From Viscum album (Eukaryota; Streptophyta; Magnoliopsida; Santalales; Viscaceae): DNA of 64,000 nucleotides. Shown here in pieces: positions 49,136 to 58,329 of the stretch. The stretch covers positions 1,656,002,062-1,656,066,061 of the forward strand of contig OY728121.1 in NCBI GenBank assembly GCA_963277665.1, written 5' to 3'. Positions within the stretch are counted from its first letter, which is position 1. The number at the start of each line of letters is the position of its first letter. The notes under the pieces were generated by a model. The model did no database searches, was not told where the DNA came from, and saw nothing but the letters and a program-made list of their open reading frames with translations. A program made the translations under genes and the position numbers.

Positions 49136-50080
49136 GGTAAGGGGTTTCTTATCTCACTTTTAATTCCGCGAGATTTCCATTGTTCGCCACTTATTTATTG
49201 AATGTGGTGTGTAATGCCATTTGATATATATTATAATGATTATATTTATATTCATGGAATTCTGTAATTCATTTGGTGGTTGTTAACTTTTTTTCATACG
49301 ACCCAATTGATTTCAACTTGGTAAGGGGTTTTCATCTCACTTTTTATTCCCGTGAGATTCATACTATGTTTGCCTCTATTTCCTTTTGTGTGGTGTATGT
49401 ACTACCCATGATTGTATTATTTTTCTAATATACTTTAATTTATGGGTATTTAAATCTTCATTGTTTGATACTTATTTCATGGAGTTTGTGTTTCGTAAGT
49501 TACCAAATCGGTAAGGGAACTTTTTAACCCAATTTCCATTCCTCAGGTTAATGTTCTAATTCTTAATTATGTCATGTTATGATTATGTATGGAATCACTA
49601 TTTATTTATTTATGTTTTAATTTCCACTCCCCTTTATGTGGATATAATTTTGATACACATAATCACTCCATTGATAAATTCTCAAGTCATTGATATGAAC
49701 TTGATAAGAGTAATTTTTACTCAATTTCCATTCATTGAGTTGGACATCCAAGTCATTGGTGTTGTTTTTGAAAAAATATGTGTGAATGTTCTCTAATTGA
49801 TTTACAAAAAATATAAAATCATATTTAGTGTATTTATATTTTTTATAAATTATTTTTTAATTGATTTATCCTTAATCTAAGGATACATTTTTATAAGGGA
49901 TTTCATCTCAATTTACATTCCATTGATAATTCATTGTTGTTATGCACCAATTCACTTTTATATGGTGTATATACTGTACTATGAAATATTATATCTTTAA
50001 TAACTTCATTATCATGATATTATAAAGTTTTTATTACCTTTATTGTTTGTATTCAAGCGTCTCTCAATTTGTTAAAAACT
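49136..50080 (+). repeat. Decayed tandem repeat, unit about 184-193 bp
   Basis: Five copies of a segment starting near GGTAAGGGG, then TCATCTCAC..TTCC..TGAG, and later GTGTGGTGTATGTA, begin at about 49,136, 49,320, 49,510, 49,703 and 49,892. A weaker sixth begins at about 50,071. Spacings are 184, 190, 193, 189 and about 179 bp. The copies differ considerably, so the array is older than the insertion or accumulated change quickly. Confidence 0.75.
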
Positions 50081-51062
50081 CTTTAACTAAAAAATCATTT
50101 TAAATGTTTTATAGATTTATTATTCGAAATCTTTCTCATTATTGTACATGTTTTAAAAACGGTTTTTAGGATTTATTTAAATGGACATTAATTTTTTAAA
50201 ATTTTAATTCCTTTAAAATCTTCAAAGTGGTATGGGACACTTTGATTTAAAAATATCTTTATTAAATGTTTTAAATTGTTTTAAAAATGGTTTTCTAAAG
50301 CATTGATTATGTCAATATCTTGAAATGATATATTGTGATTGCAATGTGGAAATGTTATGTTTCCTTTATTCTTATTTTATGTGTTATGAATATGTTGTGG
50401 TTATTGGGAATCGTTTACCTATACGGGTGGTTCACTGATAAACCTTGGGCGGGTGAGCCCGAGATAGCTCTCTAATGCATTGGGTAACATGATAGAGGTA
50501 AACGTTAATGTTTCTCCAAAGATATTTAGGGAATATACATTGATGGGTATTCCGTACATAACTCCCTATGTAGTTGTGAATGTTGCAATGTAAGTATGTT
50601 ATGAATGCCATAAGATACATTTATGATTTATTATTTCTGTTTATTATTCATAAATATTTTTATTTCATGAGGTATGTTATAATAAAAAAGTATGGTTTAA
50701 TTTATTTGTATTTATTTATGGGTTATTGTTTCCTTTACTTATTTTATAACCCTTACTGAGCTTTTTATGCTCATCCCGAGTTTTTGAAATGTTTTCCACA
50801 GGACTTAAATATTAATAAGGTCAAGGATGGGATCAAGGAAAAGTCATGCTGCCTAAAACTTAGAACTATAGATGTTTCTTTTTATGATTTTTTTATTTTA
50901 TGAAGAAAATGGATACTGAGTAATAGTTTTTATATGTAATTTTCAAGTTGATATCTAATAATTGGGGCCTAATTCCCTAAAACTCTAAACCTGAAAATAT
51001 ACACAATGTGAATTATTCATTTAATTCAAGATTATGTAATGTTTTAAGGCCGAGTACTTATA

Positions 51063-51067
51063 CTAGT
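51063..51067 (+). repeat. Target-site duplication CTAGT (right)
   Basis: The second copy of the 5-bp duplication produced when the gypsy element inserted into the SIRE-like gag. Confidence 0.75.
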
Positions 51068-52891
51068 ATTTGTTTTTGAAAATGTAAACATATTTGTATT
51101 CTCGAATATGTTTTAGCTAAAACTGATCAGCCTAAGAGAATCTGGGTTAAAAACATCTTATTTCTTAATTTATTTTTTAGGAAATAGTACATATCAACAA
51201 TAGTGAAATTTTTTTATGGATGGTGGTTGTTTGAGTAATATGAGTGGATATTATTCTATATTTCACTCACTATCTATTATTAATGGGGTATATGTCATAT
51301 TTTGGGGTAATTACAAAGGGAATATTATTGGTAATTGTTATATTGTAAATACTTAGTGAATCTTCATTTGTAATGTACTTTTTTTGAAGTTTTAAAGAAT
51401 AATCCGATAATTTTTTTCCAAATTTTGATGATGGATAATCAGTTCATTTTTATAACAATTATGGATTAGTTTTTAAAGATAAATATCTTACTTTTAAGAC
51501 CCCAAGAACTAAAATTTTTGTAATTTAGGTCTTAATTCCTTGTGTAGAGAAAATCTAAACTGTTTGATTGTAGAAATTATTGAATAATGGATTTAGAATA
51601 AGAGACATGGACATTATAATGTTTATTAATTTAAAAATTTATCCATTTTTTATTTAAATAATAATAAATTGTATAAAAAGAAACTATGTGATTCATTCAA
51701 AATGGGTAAGCAACAAAAAAATCATTTAAACAAATAAAAATGATTTCTACTTCTATACCATTATAACTAATCCACATGAATCTATTTGGTCCTTCTAGAA
51801 AAAAAGCATTGGTGGTAAATATTTTGTTTATATTTTGGTTGATGATTATTCAAAATTTATGTGGTTTTCATGCTAAAATTTTGAATTTAAGGAGAGACCA
51901 TGGGAGAGAATTTATGAATCATGAATTTAATTATTTTTTCTCAAATCATGGAATTTAACATATATTTTCATTACTCATAACACGTCAACATAATATTTTT
52001 TTTGAAATTAGAAATGCGAACTTACAATAAATTTCAAAAATAATGTTATGTGACTATAACATGACCACTCACTTATGGGATTATGTTGTTAACATAACAT
52101 TTTATATCATTTATAGGATTCTAATAAGTCATATATTAAATATAACACCATTTGAGCTACAGAATAATAAAAAACCAAAGGTAGGATACTTCTATGTTTT
52201 TTGGATGTAAGGTTTATATCTTGAACACTAAAGACCACCTTGGAATGTTTAATCCAAAGAAAGATGAAGGAATCCTCTTAGGATACTCAATGAATTCTAA
52301 AGCCTATAGTATTTTCAATGAGTATTCAAATCTAATTAAATAATCTACTCACGTTAAGTTTTAGTAAATAAATCCTTTTGATAATAAAGAGACTCACATT
52401 GATAACTTAATTGGTTCTATAGAAAACTGAAAAATTGAACCTATTTTTGATGAAGAAATCATGTTTATTTGGTATCTAATAAAGAATAATTCAAAACACA
52501 AGGGTTTAAATCTAAATAACTAGGAAGTTTACTATCTATATAACCTAGAAAAATTAAATAAATACTCTATAAATTTGTATAGGAAACCGATATGTAGGTG
52601 TCAATACTAGAAAAATTGTAGGAAACCTTGTTGAAAATTTTGTCTTTCTTTCCCATATTGAATGTAAATCTATAGATAAATCCCTATATGAATATAATTG
52701 GGTAGTTTCTATGAAGGAATAGAAAAACAAGTTCAAAGGGAATGAGGTATGATAATTGTTATGTAGATCCTATGACTATCCATTTGTTAGAACCAATTGG
52801 GTATTTAGAAACAAACTATATTATCATGGTGTTATCACTATAAAAAAGAAAATACTAGTTTTTGAAGTTTATAAATAATAAGAAAGAGTAT
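51068..52891 (+). pseudogene. SIRE-like pre-integrase, integrase and start of RT
   Basis: MDGGCLSNMSGYYSIF (about 51,215-51,265) matches the conserved WxxDSGCSRHMTGxxxxF block. The 60-codon frame 51,776-51,958 begins MNLFGPSRKKAL (consensus MDLFGPxxxxSxGGKxY), with LVDDYSRF decayed to W-LMIIQN. It ends RDHGREFMNHEFNYFFSNHGI, the block with the second catalytic Asp. Later pieces match NxTPYELWKxRKPxVxxFxVFGCK (about 52,135-52,215) and the IFLGYSxNSKAYRVFN block (about 52,270-52,320). From about 52,690 a relic of NxIGTKWVFRNKL leads into RT, which is cut by a solo LTR at 52,896. Integrase would have inserted the DNA copy. Confidence 0.85.
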
Positions 52892-52896
52892 ATTAC
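52892..52896 (+). repeat. Target-site duplication ATTAC (left)
   Basis: ATTAC directly before TGTCACGACC at 52,897, repeated exactly at 56,702-56,706. Confidence 0.9.
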
Positions 52897-53569
52897 TGTC
52901 ACGACCCGCCCTCGGGGTCCGTGCCGTGACTACCCCAAGCCCGCCTTCCATAGGCCAGGGGCTGGAGACTAGCACCAAGGCGTAAATCCCGGTAAAATGG
53001 GAAGGCATTGCCTTTGTAAAGTAAACAAACACCATAGAGAAAGCAAGCGGAAAGTAAACACTAAGAAAAAGCAGAGTACAACTGAAAGTGCGGAAAAGTA
53101 AATGGGCCAGTATACAAACCCAAACTGAAAGTAAAGTACAACTCGAAAGGGAAAACAACAACTGAAAGGTAAAAGCCGCTACACCGAGCTATCCACTGGA
53201 AATCCCACCTGAAGGGTGGGTACAGATAGCTCCTCTGCTCCACGGGTCCCGCCGTCCGCTCCGAGCACGTCCCGCCCAGTGGTCCACCTCCGGGTACCGT
53301 CCCGCTCTGCAAGCCTCAGCCAAGGTCAATGCTGTCCGTCGTCTGCAACCAACACAACGTAGTGCGGGCAAAGCCCGTGCAGGGGTGAGTATAAGCTACC
53401 CTGTAGGGACCCCGAGACCCCTGAAGGTCTCCCAAAATTCACAAAGGATAAACCACAAAGAATGGTACAATCACGAAGTAACAACCGACACTGCTTAGGT
53501 ATATGCCCATACATATACCTAAGTCACCAATTTCAAATACGCTCCAACCTCCGAGCCCAAGTACAACTC

Positions 53570-54350
53570 AGTCCACACAGGAAAGTAAACGTATTCCACA
53601 TAGGAAAGAAAAACGTAATCCACACAGGATTGCACAACACAATCCACACAGGAAAGCAATAGGTTTCAGATCACACAGGATTTTCATTATCAAGAACGTA
53701 ACTACTGAAGAGCCCCATCTCTGAAGTGTACAGTGTCCTGTCACGACTCTGAGATACTGCTCACTAACCTAAGACTGCTGAGGTACTCCTCCTGTCGAGT
53801 ACCGCGGGTCTGCCGCCAACTACCGGGCGCTCCGTCCGCTGAGGGTCTTCTGCCAAATACCGGGCGCTCACCCAAATAGCCTACAGAGGTACTCCTCCAG
53901 TCGAGTACCGCGGGTATGCTGCCAACTACCAGGCGCTCCGTCCGCCGTGGGTCTGCCGCCAAATACCGGGCGCTCCGTCCACTGGGCTAGTCGACTCACT
54001 CCAAGTCGAGTCGGTCGAGCAGTCTTCAGGTCTCAGCCGGCTACACGGTCTCCGTACTCCGTACGCTCGTCTCCAGTATCGCGGGTCTGCCGCTACAACC
54101 AAGCGCACCACCTCTATCGAGTAAAACAGAGGATTCAGCTCACACAGGTATACTTCTTCGAAATGACGATAAAGATGATCTTTGATCCATCTAAGTCGTC
54201 GGACCCACGAAGGATCGATAGGTAACTAACCCCCGCAAAAGACCCACACAGGATCGGGCCCACGTAGGACCTGTAGCACTGATCCACGTAGGATCGCTGA
54301 GTGCTGTAGTCGTCATCGTCGAATCCACACAGGATCTCTGTACTGTTGTC
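53570..54350 (-). repeat. Dispersed TCCACACAGGA motif array
   Basis: Variants of TCCACACAGGA or TCACACAGGA occur at about 53,573, 53,597, 53,619, 53,641, 53,673, 54,137, 54,243 and 54,324. The first five are spaced about 22-32 bp apart and the later ones more widely. Confidence 0.75.
53779..53992 (-). repeat. Two-copy tandem repeat, unit about 107 bp
   Basis: GAGGTACTCCTCC..GTCGAGTACCGCGGGT begins at about 53,779 and again at 53,886. Each unit holds two copies of a shorter CTACCGGGCGCTCCGTCC-like phrase. The units are about 90% alike, so the duplication is recent relative to the rest of the window. Confidence 0.85.
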
Positions 54351-54405
54351 GTCGCAGTCACAGTAGCAATAGCAGTAGCAGTCACAGTAACAGTCGCAGC
54401 CAGCA
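54350..54405. repeat. CAGTAG/CAGTCA-type microsatellite
   Basis: A short run of imperfect units such as CACAGTAGCAATAGCAG, inside the GC-rich solo LTR. Confidence 0.8.
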
Positions 54406-54509
54406 CTAGGGTTCCCGCACACAGCAAGCTCGTTCAGATAATCCGCTCCACGAGCCGAGAGGCCGATACATCAACTATCAAAAAGTCCAGATTTGATGTA
54501 TCCAAAAGT

Positions 54510-54920
54510 TCCGTATCGTCAACAGGAACTCAATGCAATAGACGGCGCGTCAATCGGACGCCCGGTCTGAGAGTTATTGGCGTTTCCGTCTCCGGGGCCC
54601 GGTTGGTTTTTAAGGCAAAACCAACCCGAACGTACTCCACCTGAGTCCAAACCTCGGGCGGAGTATGCCAAAAGATCCGTCTCACTAAGAGGAACACAAC
54701 AAAGCTGACGACACGTCAATCGGACATCCGTAGCTCAAGATATGAGCGTTTCCGCTCCGAGGGCCCGGTTGGTTTCGTGAACGAACCAACCCGGCCGAAC
54801 TCAAAATATTCTGAAACCCTGAGTGCGATATACCGAAACGACCGTCTCGATCCAAGGATCGCGTTGCCGCAGACGGTTCGTCGATCGGAGGTCCGTGGCT
54901 CAAGTTATGGGCAAAAGACC
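54510..54920 (-). repeat. Three-copy tandem repeat, unit about 165 bp
   Basis: The phrase GTCAATCGGA (or GTCGATCGGA), followed by GTCCG..GCTCAAG.TATG.GC, begins at 54,549, 54,715 and 54,880, spacings 166 and 165 bp. Each is preceded by a CCGTCTC-like segment, and the first two are followed by GGGCCCGGTTGGTTT. Confidence 0.85.
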
Positions 54921-55091
54921 GAAACTGATTCGAAACGGGGGGTCCGGGTCCGGGCCGACCTGGCCCGACCCCCCCCGGGTCGGCCCGAACCGGGTCGACC
55001 CGACCCAAGTCCGACCCGCCCCGGCCGGCCGGCCGGCCGGCGGCGCGGCGGCGCGGTGGCGCGGCGGCCTGGCGCCGCACGGAGGCGGCAC

Positions 55092-55596
55092 GCGGGGGGA
55101 ATCAATCCCCCGCTTGATTGAAGAGGCGGCGCGGCTATATGCCGCGCCCTTTGAAAAAAAAACGGCCCCCACTTGGGGGCCGGCTTGAAGAAAAACCGGG
55201 GGTCCTCCTGCCCCCCCTCAAGGGAACCGCCCTCCTCTTAAATGAGGAGGGTTTTATTGCTGGCCGGGGGAATTTATTTCCCCCGGCCTTTGACCTTCCG
55301 GCCGGCCAACTGCCGGTCGGTTTTCTCCAACGGGACCGGAAAAATCCGGTCCCCTTTTCGGCTTCCGACGCCGGCGGCCCGGCCGTCGGTCTTCTCGTTC
55401 CGCCACGGCCCGGAACCGGCCGCGGTGTTCGTCGTCCGGCGTGGTGCGACGGCACCGCGCCCCTCCGCCGTGCCTTTGATTTCCTTCAACGCGGCGCGAC
55501 GGCGTCGCGTTCTTGATGATTCTTCCATGGCGCGGCGCGACGACGTCGCGTAAAAAGATTTGGGCGAATATCCGCGTGGTGCGACGGCACCACGCC
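55092..55596. repeat. Run of stem-loop-forming inverted repeats
   Basis: Consecutive short inverted repeats lie at 55,092-55,113, 55,128-55,148, 55,163-55,182, 55,230-55,251, 55,262-55,288 (11-bp perfect arms), 55,298-55,320, 55,332-55,353 (9-bp perfect arms), 55,365-55,389, 55,438-55,461, 55,488-55,511, 55,529-55,551 and 55,573-55,596. The last four have arms like GGCGTGGTGC and the same GACG loop on the plus strand. Arms were compared base by base; folding energy was not computed. Confidence 0.9.
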
Positions 55597-56400
55597 ACTT
55601 TGATTCATCCGCAAAATTAAACACCAAGAACGAAGGAGGGGGTTCCGCCGTGTTCATGCGGTCCGGCCCCCTCACGTTAAAACACAACTTAAATATTCAA
55701 TATCCTCACGTTAGTCATGCGAACCACGAGCAAGAATAAAATAATTAAACAATAATCAACAACCCCTACCTTGGGTATAGGTTCGAAGATTTGTCAACGT
55801 CCCGCGGAAGACAACGTCGCGGAGGTCGGGCGTCGCGGTAGTCGTTCGTCAAATCCGTTGACGAAGAGATACGCCCGAAGAGATACGTCGTTGGCGAATC
55901 TTCGTATGCCGACGAAGAAGGTCCGAGGAGGAAGCGACGTTCCCTCTCGTTGACACGGAAGACGAAGAAGAGAGGAGTGGCGTTCTTGGTCGGAGCTTGA
56001 GCGTTCTTCGTCAAGTTGAGCGTTCTTCGTCAAAGATTGAAGAAGGAAGAAAAAGCTCTCAAACCTCTCAAGATGAATAAACAAAACTAACCAAATAAAA
56101 TAAGGTTCCTCCTTATTTTATTTACCAAGCCAAGGAATTCAAAACTTCAAATTCAAAAACATAACACTTAATTAATTATACATGTCATGTGTAATTAATT
56201 AGATGTTAAGTTAAAAAACTTTTAAGAGGGAGAGAGGGGAGTTTAAGGGGGAAGATGAGAGGTTTAGGTTCGTGTGGGTCCCACCACACTTAATCCTCTC
56301 AAGAGAGGTTAAGTGGGTGTGGGTCCCACCCCTAACTCCCTTTGAGAGGAGTTAACCTACAAAAGTAAAAATAAAAAGAATTCCACATTTTTTTATTCAA

Positions 56401-56412
56401 CTTTTTATAAAT
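56401..56412 (-). promoter_or_regulatory. TATA box candidate of the GC-rich solo LTR
   Basis: The minus strand reads ATTTATAAAAAG about 290 bp after the LTR start, in the AT-rich part preceding the GC-rich leader. It supports minus-strand transcription. Confidence 0.5.
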
Positions 56413-56701
56413 CTCCCAAAAACTAACTTTCGTCTTGCAACAAACGCAACTTCCGAAAAGGTCTCCTTAAGCGAATATCGGTGCTGCGAGTTCATCGGTG
56501 CCCTCGGATTTCAATTCCGAGCACCGGATCAAAATTTAGGAATTCCCGCTCGTTCGTTCACTGGACGTACCCGAGCCAAACTTCAGAAATTGATTCCGGG
56601 CACTCCGGGCCTCGGAATCAGGTGCCGTCTGAAACCGCGCTCGTGTAAAATTCCAAAGAAAATTAAGAAAAAATTTCCCTTGAATTTTACGGGTCTTTAC
56701 A

Positions 56702-56706
56702 ATTAC
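56702..56706 (+). repeat. Target-site duplication ATTAC (right)
   Basis: An exact copy of 52,892-52,896 immediately after the LTR's terminal CA. Confidence 0.9.
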
Positions 56707-57416
56707 AAGGAATAAATTTCTCCTTTTGAAATATTATAATCCCATAGAATCGTATTAGAAAATACATATTATTTGAATTTTAAATTATATGATATGGATT
56801 TTATAATTTATTTTACAAATGAATTTTAAATGGAGGAAATTTATGATAAACATACTCCTTATTTTGAAAACCATTATTTTCAAAATTCCATTTTCAAACA
56901 TACCCAATATTTTTATGGTATTAAATAAGAACTAGAGCTTTGTTTGAATGATTTTTTTTTTATTTTGTCAAATAGTTTTAATGTGGGATTGGAAGACCCC
57001 ACTATTTTTATGAAAAATTCATCAAAATATGCTTTTCTTGTACAAATATATTAATGATTTTATTTCTATTTTAATGAATCAAAATAAATATAATGAATTT
57101 TCAAAACTCATGAAAAGGAATTTTATGGGATCATTATGGGTGATTTAAACTATTTCCTTAGTTTTAAAATTTTCAAAAATTATTTTGCTAATATTTTAAT
57201 CCAAAGAAATTACATATTTAACTTTATTAAAGGATTTGGAATTGAAAGAAATAATAAATTTTCAACTCCTGTTAGATCCAGTATTAAACTTGATTTTAAT
57301 GAAGATATAAAACAAGAATATAAGAATATATATAGTGTAATAATTAGGTGTTTATTTTATCTCACTGAAAGTAGACTTAATATTATGTTTTCAGTAAGTA
57401 TTTGTTCTATATTTTA
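56707..57416 (+). pseudogene. SIRE-like reverse transcriptase, second part
   Basis: This continues the copia RT cut at 52,896. LVQIYINDFIS (about 57,037-57,070) matches VQIYVDDIIFG, with the first catalytic Asp changed to Asn (YVDD read as YIND). The 93-codon frame 57,136-57,417 starts MGDLNYFLSFKIFKNYF (consensus MGELNYFLGLQIKQ) and runs through FNFIKGFGIE and STPVRSSIKLDFNED (consensus STPMSxSTKLDxDED). It ends with CLFYLTESRLNIMFSVSIC, matching SLLYLTASRPDIMFSVxLC. This is the longest uninterrupted pol fragment in the window. Confidence 0.92.
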
Positions 57417-57925
57417 ATCAAACCCTAAATAATATCTTTTTATTTCTTCCAATTTAATTTTAATATATTTAAAAGGAACTATATTTATTTATTTCCTTTT
57501 TCCAAATCCCCCTGATTTTTATTTAACTTAATACTCAGCGACCAATTTTGGTGGGTGGAGAAACAACTGTTTATTACATTATCTACTATTGAAGTTGAAT
57601 ATATTATAGTTGGAAGTTGTTGTGCGTAGGTTTTTTTGAGGAAGCCCACATTGATAGACTTTGGATTCAATTTTAATCTTGTAACAATCAAATGTGATAA
57701 CATAATTACTATCAAAATTTAACTAAAACCAACAAACCATTCTTGAACAAAACATATTGATATTATGCATCATTTCATAAGAGATCAATCAAAAAAAAAT
57801 GTGATATCTCTTTAAAATTCATTTATATATAGAATAAATTTGGAAACATTTTTACCAATACAATACTTGTTGATTTATTTGATTCTATCAAATCATAAAT
57901 TGGACTATTTAATTTTATCTAATTT
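57417..57925 (+). pseudogene. SIRE-like RNase H
   Basis: YLKGTI at about 57,465 follows the RT end. The YSATNFGG piece at about 57,530 is the relic of the GYSDADFAG block. LSTIEVEYIIVGSCC (about 57,577-57,620, with small breaks) matches LSTTEAEYIAAGSCC. NLVTIKCDN (about 57,673-57,700) matches the xxIxCDNTSAI block, followed by ASFHKRSIKK (RHHFIRDHV region) and a final piece at 57,835-57,900 matching LADIFTKPL. The frame changes several times. Confidence 0.85.
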
Positions 57926-58329
57926 AAATCTTGTTATATTCTTTATGATGCGCCACATGGAAATCTATTTTTAGTTAATTTTTTCATGTTTTTTATTTAT
58001 AGTAGCTATTTTGTTTTTGAATTATTTCAGAGCGATATATTATATTTTATTTTTATGATTATTTTTTATGTCACTCTATGTGATCCTTCATCTAACTCGA
58101 AATAGAGAATAAAATTAAATACTTTTCATGCAAACCTAGATTCCTTGAAAACCTCAAAATTTATTGCTTTTCCTCAAATTTTTTTTCCTAGAACCATTTA
58201 AAATTATTTTCTTTCATTCATTGACCATAGTAAAGACTAAATAATCATAAATTGCTGTTGTGAGTAGTTAAAATCAAAAAACATAATTTTGTGAAGTGAT
58301 TAGGGGAATGGAAATTGATTTCAGCTAGT
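57926..58329 (+). other. Non-coding stretch after RNase H
   Basis: AT-rich, without recognised similarity. It separates pol from the extra region. Confidence 0.4.

Larger units (their letters stand above)
46555..51062 (+). repeat. Solo gypsy LTR (4.5 kb) nested in the SIRE-like gag
   Basis: It starts TGTAGCATCC and ends AGTACTTATA (CA decayed to TA), flanked by CTAGT on both sides. SIRE-like coding similarity stops before it and resumes after it. Internal landmarks are a TATA box at 48,037, a pyrimidine-rich leader, donor-like sites at about 48,161 and 48,214, and a ~188-bp tandem repeat from about 49,136 to 50,070. Further on are CTTACTGAGCTTTTTATGCTC (about 50,752) and an acceptor-like TTTTCCACAG ending at 50,801. 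No internal gypsy region or second LTR accompanies it, so it is probably the product of LTR-LTR recombination. Confidence 0.75.
52897..56701 (-). repeat. GC-rich solo gypsy LTR (3.8 kb) with perfect target duplication
   Basis: It is bounded by TG..CA (TGTCACGACC at the left, GTCTTTACA at the right) and by identical 5-bp repeats ATTAC. It splits the RT of the SIRE-like element. The minus strand is taken as sense because it ends GGTCGTGACA, like the other chromovirus LTRs here. It also carries a TATA box (about 56,412-56,401), a leader, donor-like AAGGTAGGG (about 55,774-55,766) and, near the end, TATACTCACCCC and an acceptor-like GGTTGCAG (about 53,350-53,343). Much of it is over 60% G+C, against about 30% outside. 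Open frames inside it, up to 137 codons, reflect GC content and repeats rather than genes. Confidence 0.9.

Noticed and set aside
53570..54920. CRISPR-like appearance of spaced short repeats
   Set aside because: The surroundings are plant retrotransposon sequence. The repeats are irregular, vary in sequence, and lie inside an LTR with target-site duplication; no cas genes are present.
54685..55188. 131-codon minus and 121-codon plus ORFs rich in Pro, Gly and Arg
   Set aside because: They are translations of degenerate GGGTCGGCCCGA-type repeats and the CCGGCC run, inside the solo LTR.
55118..55687. Overlapping long ORFs (up to 137 codons) on both strands of the GC-rich LTR
   Set aside because: They overlap in several frames, have very biased Arg/Pro/Gly composition and lie on the hairpin run. 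High G+C lowers stop frequency, so they need no coding explanation.
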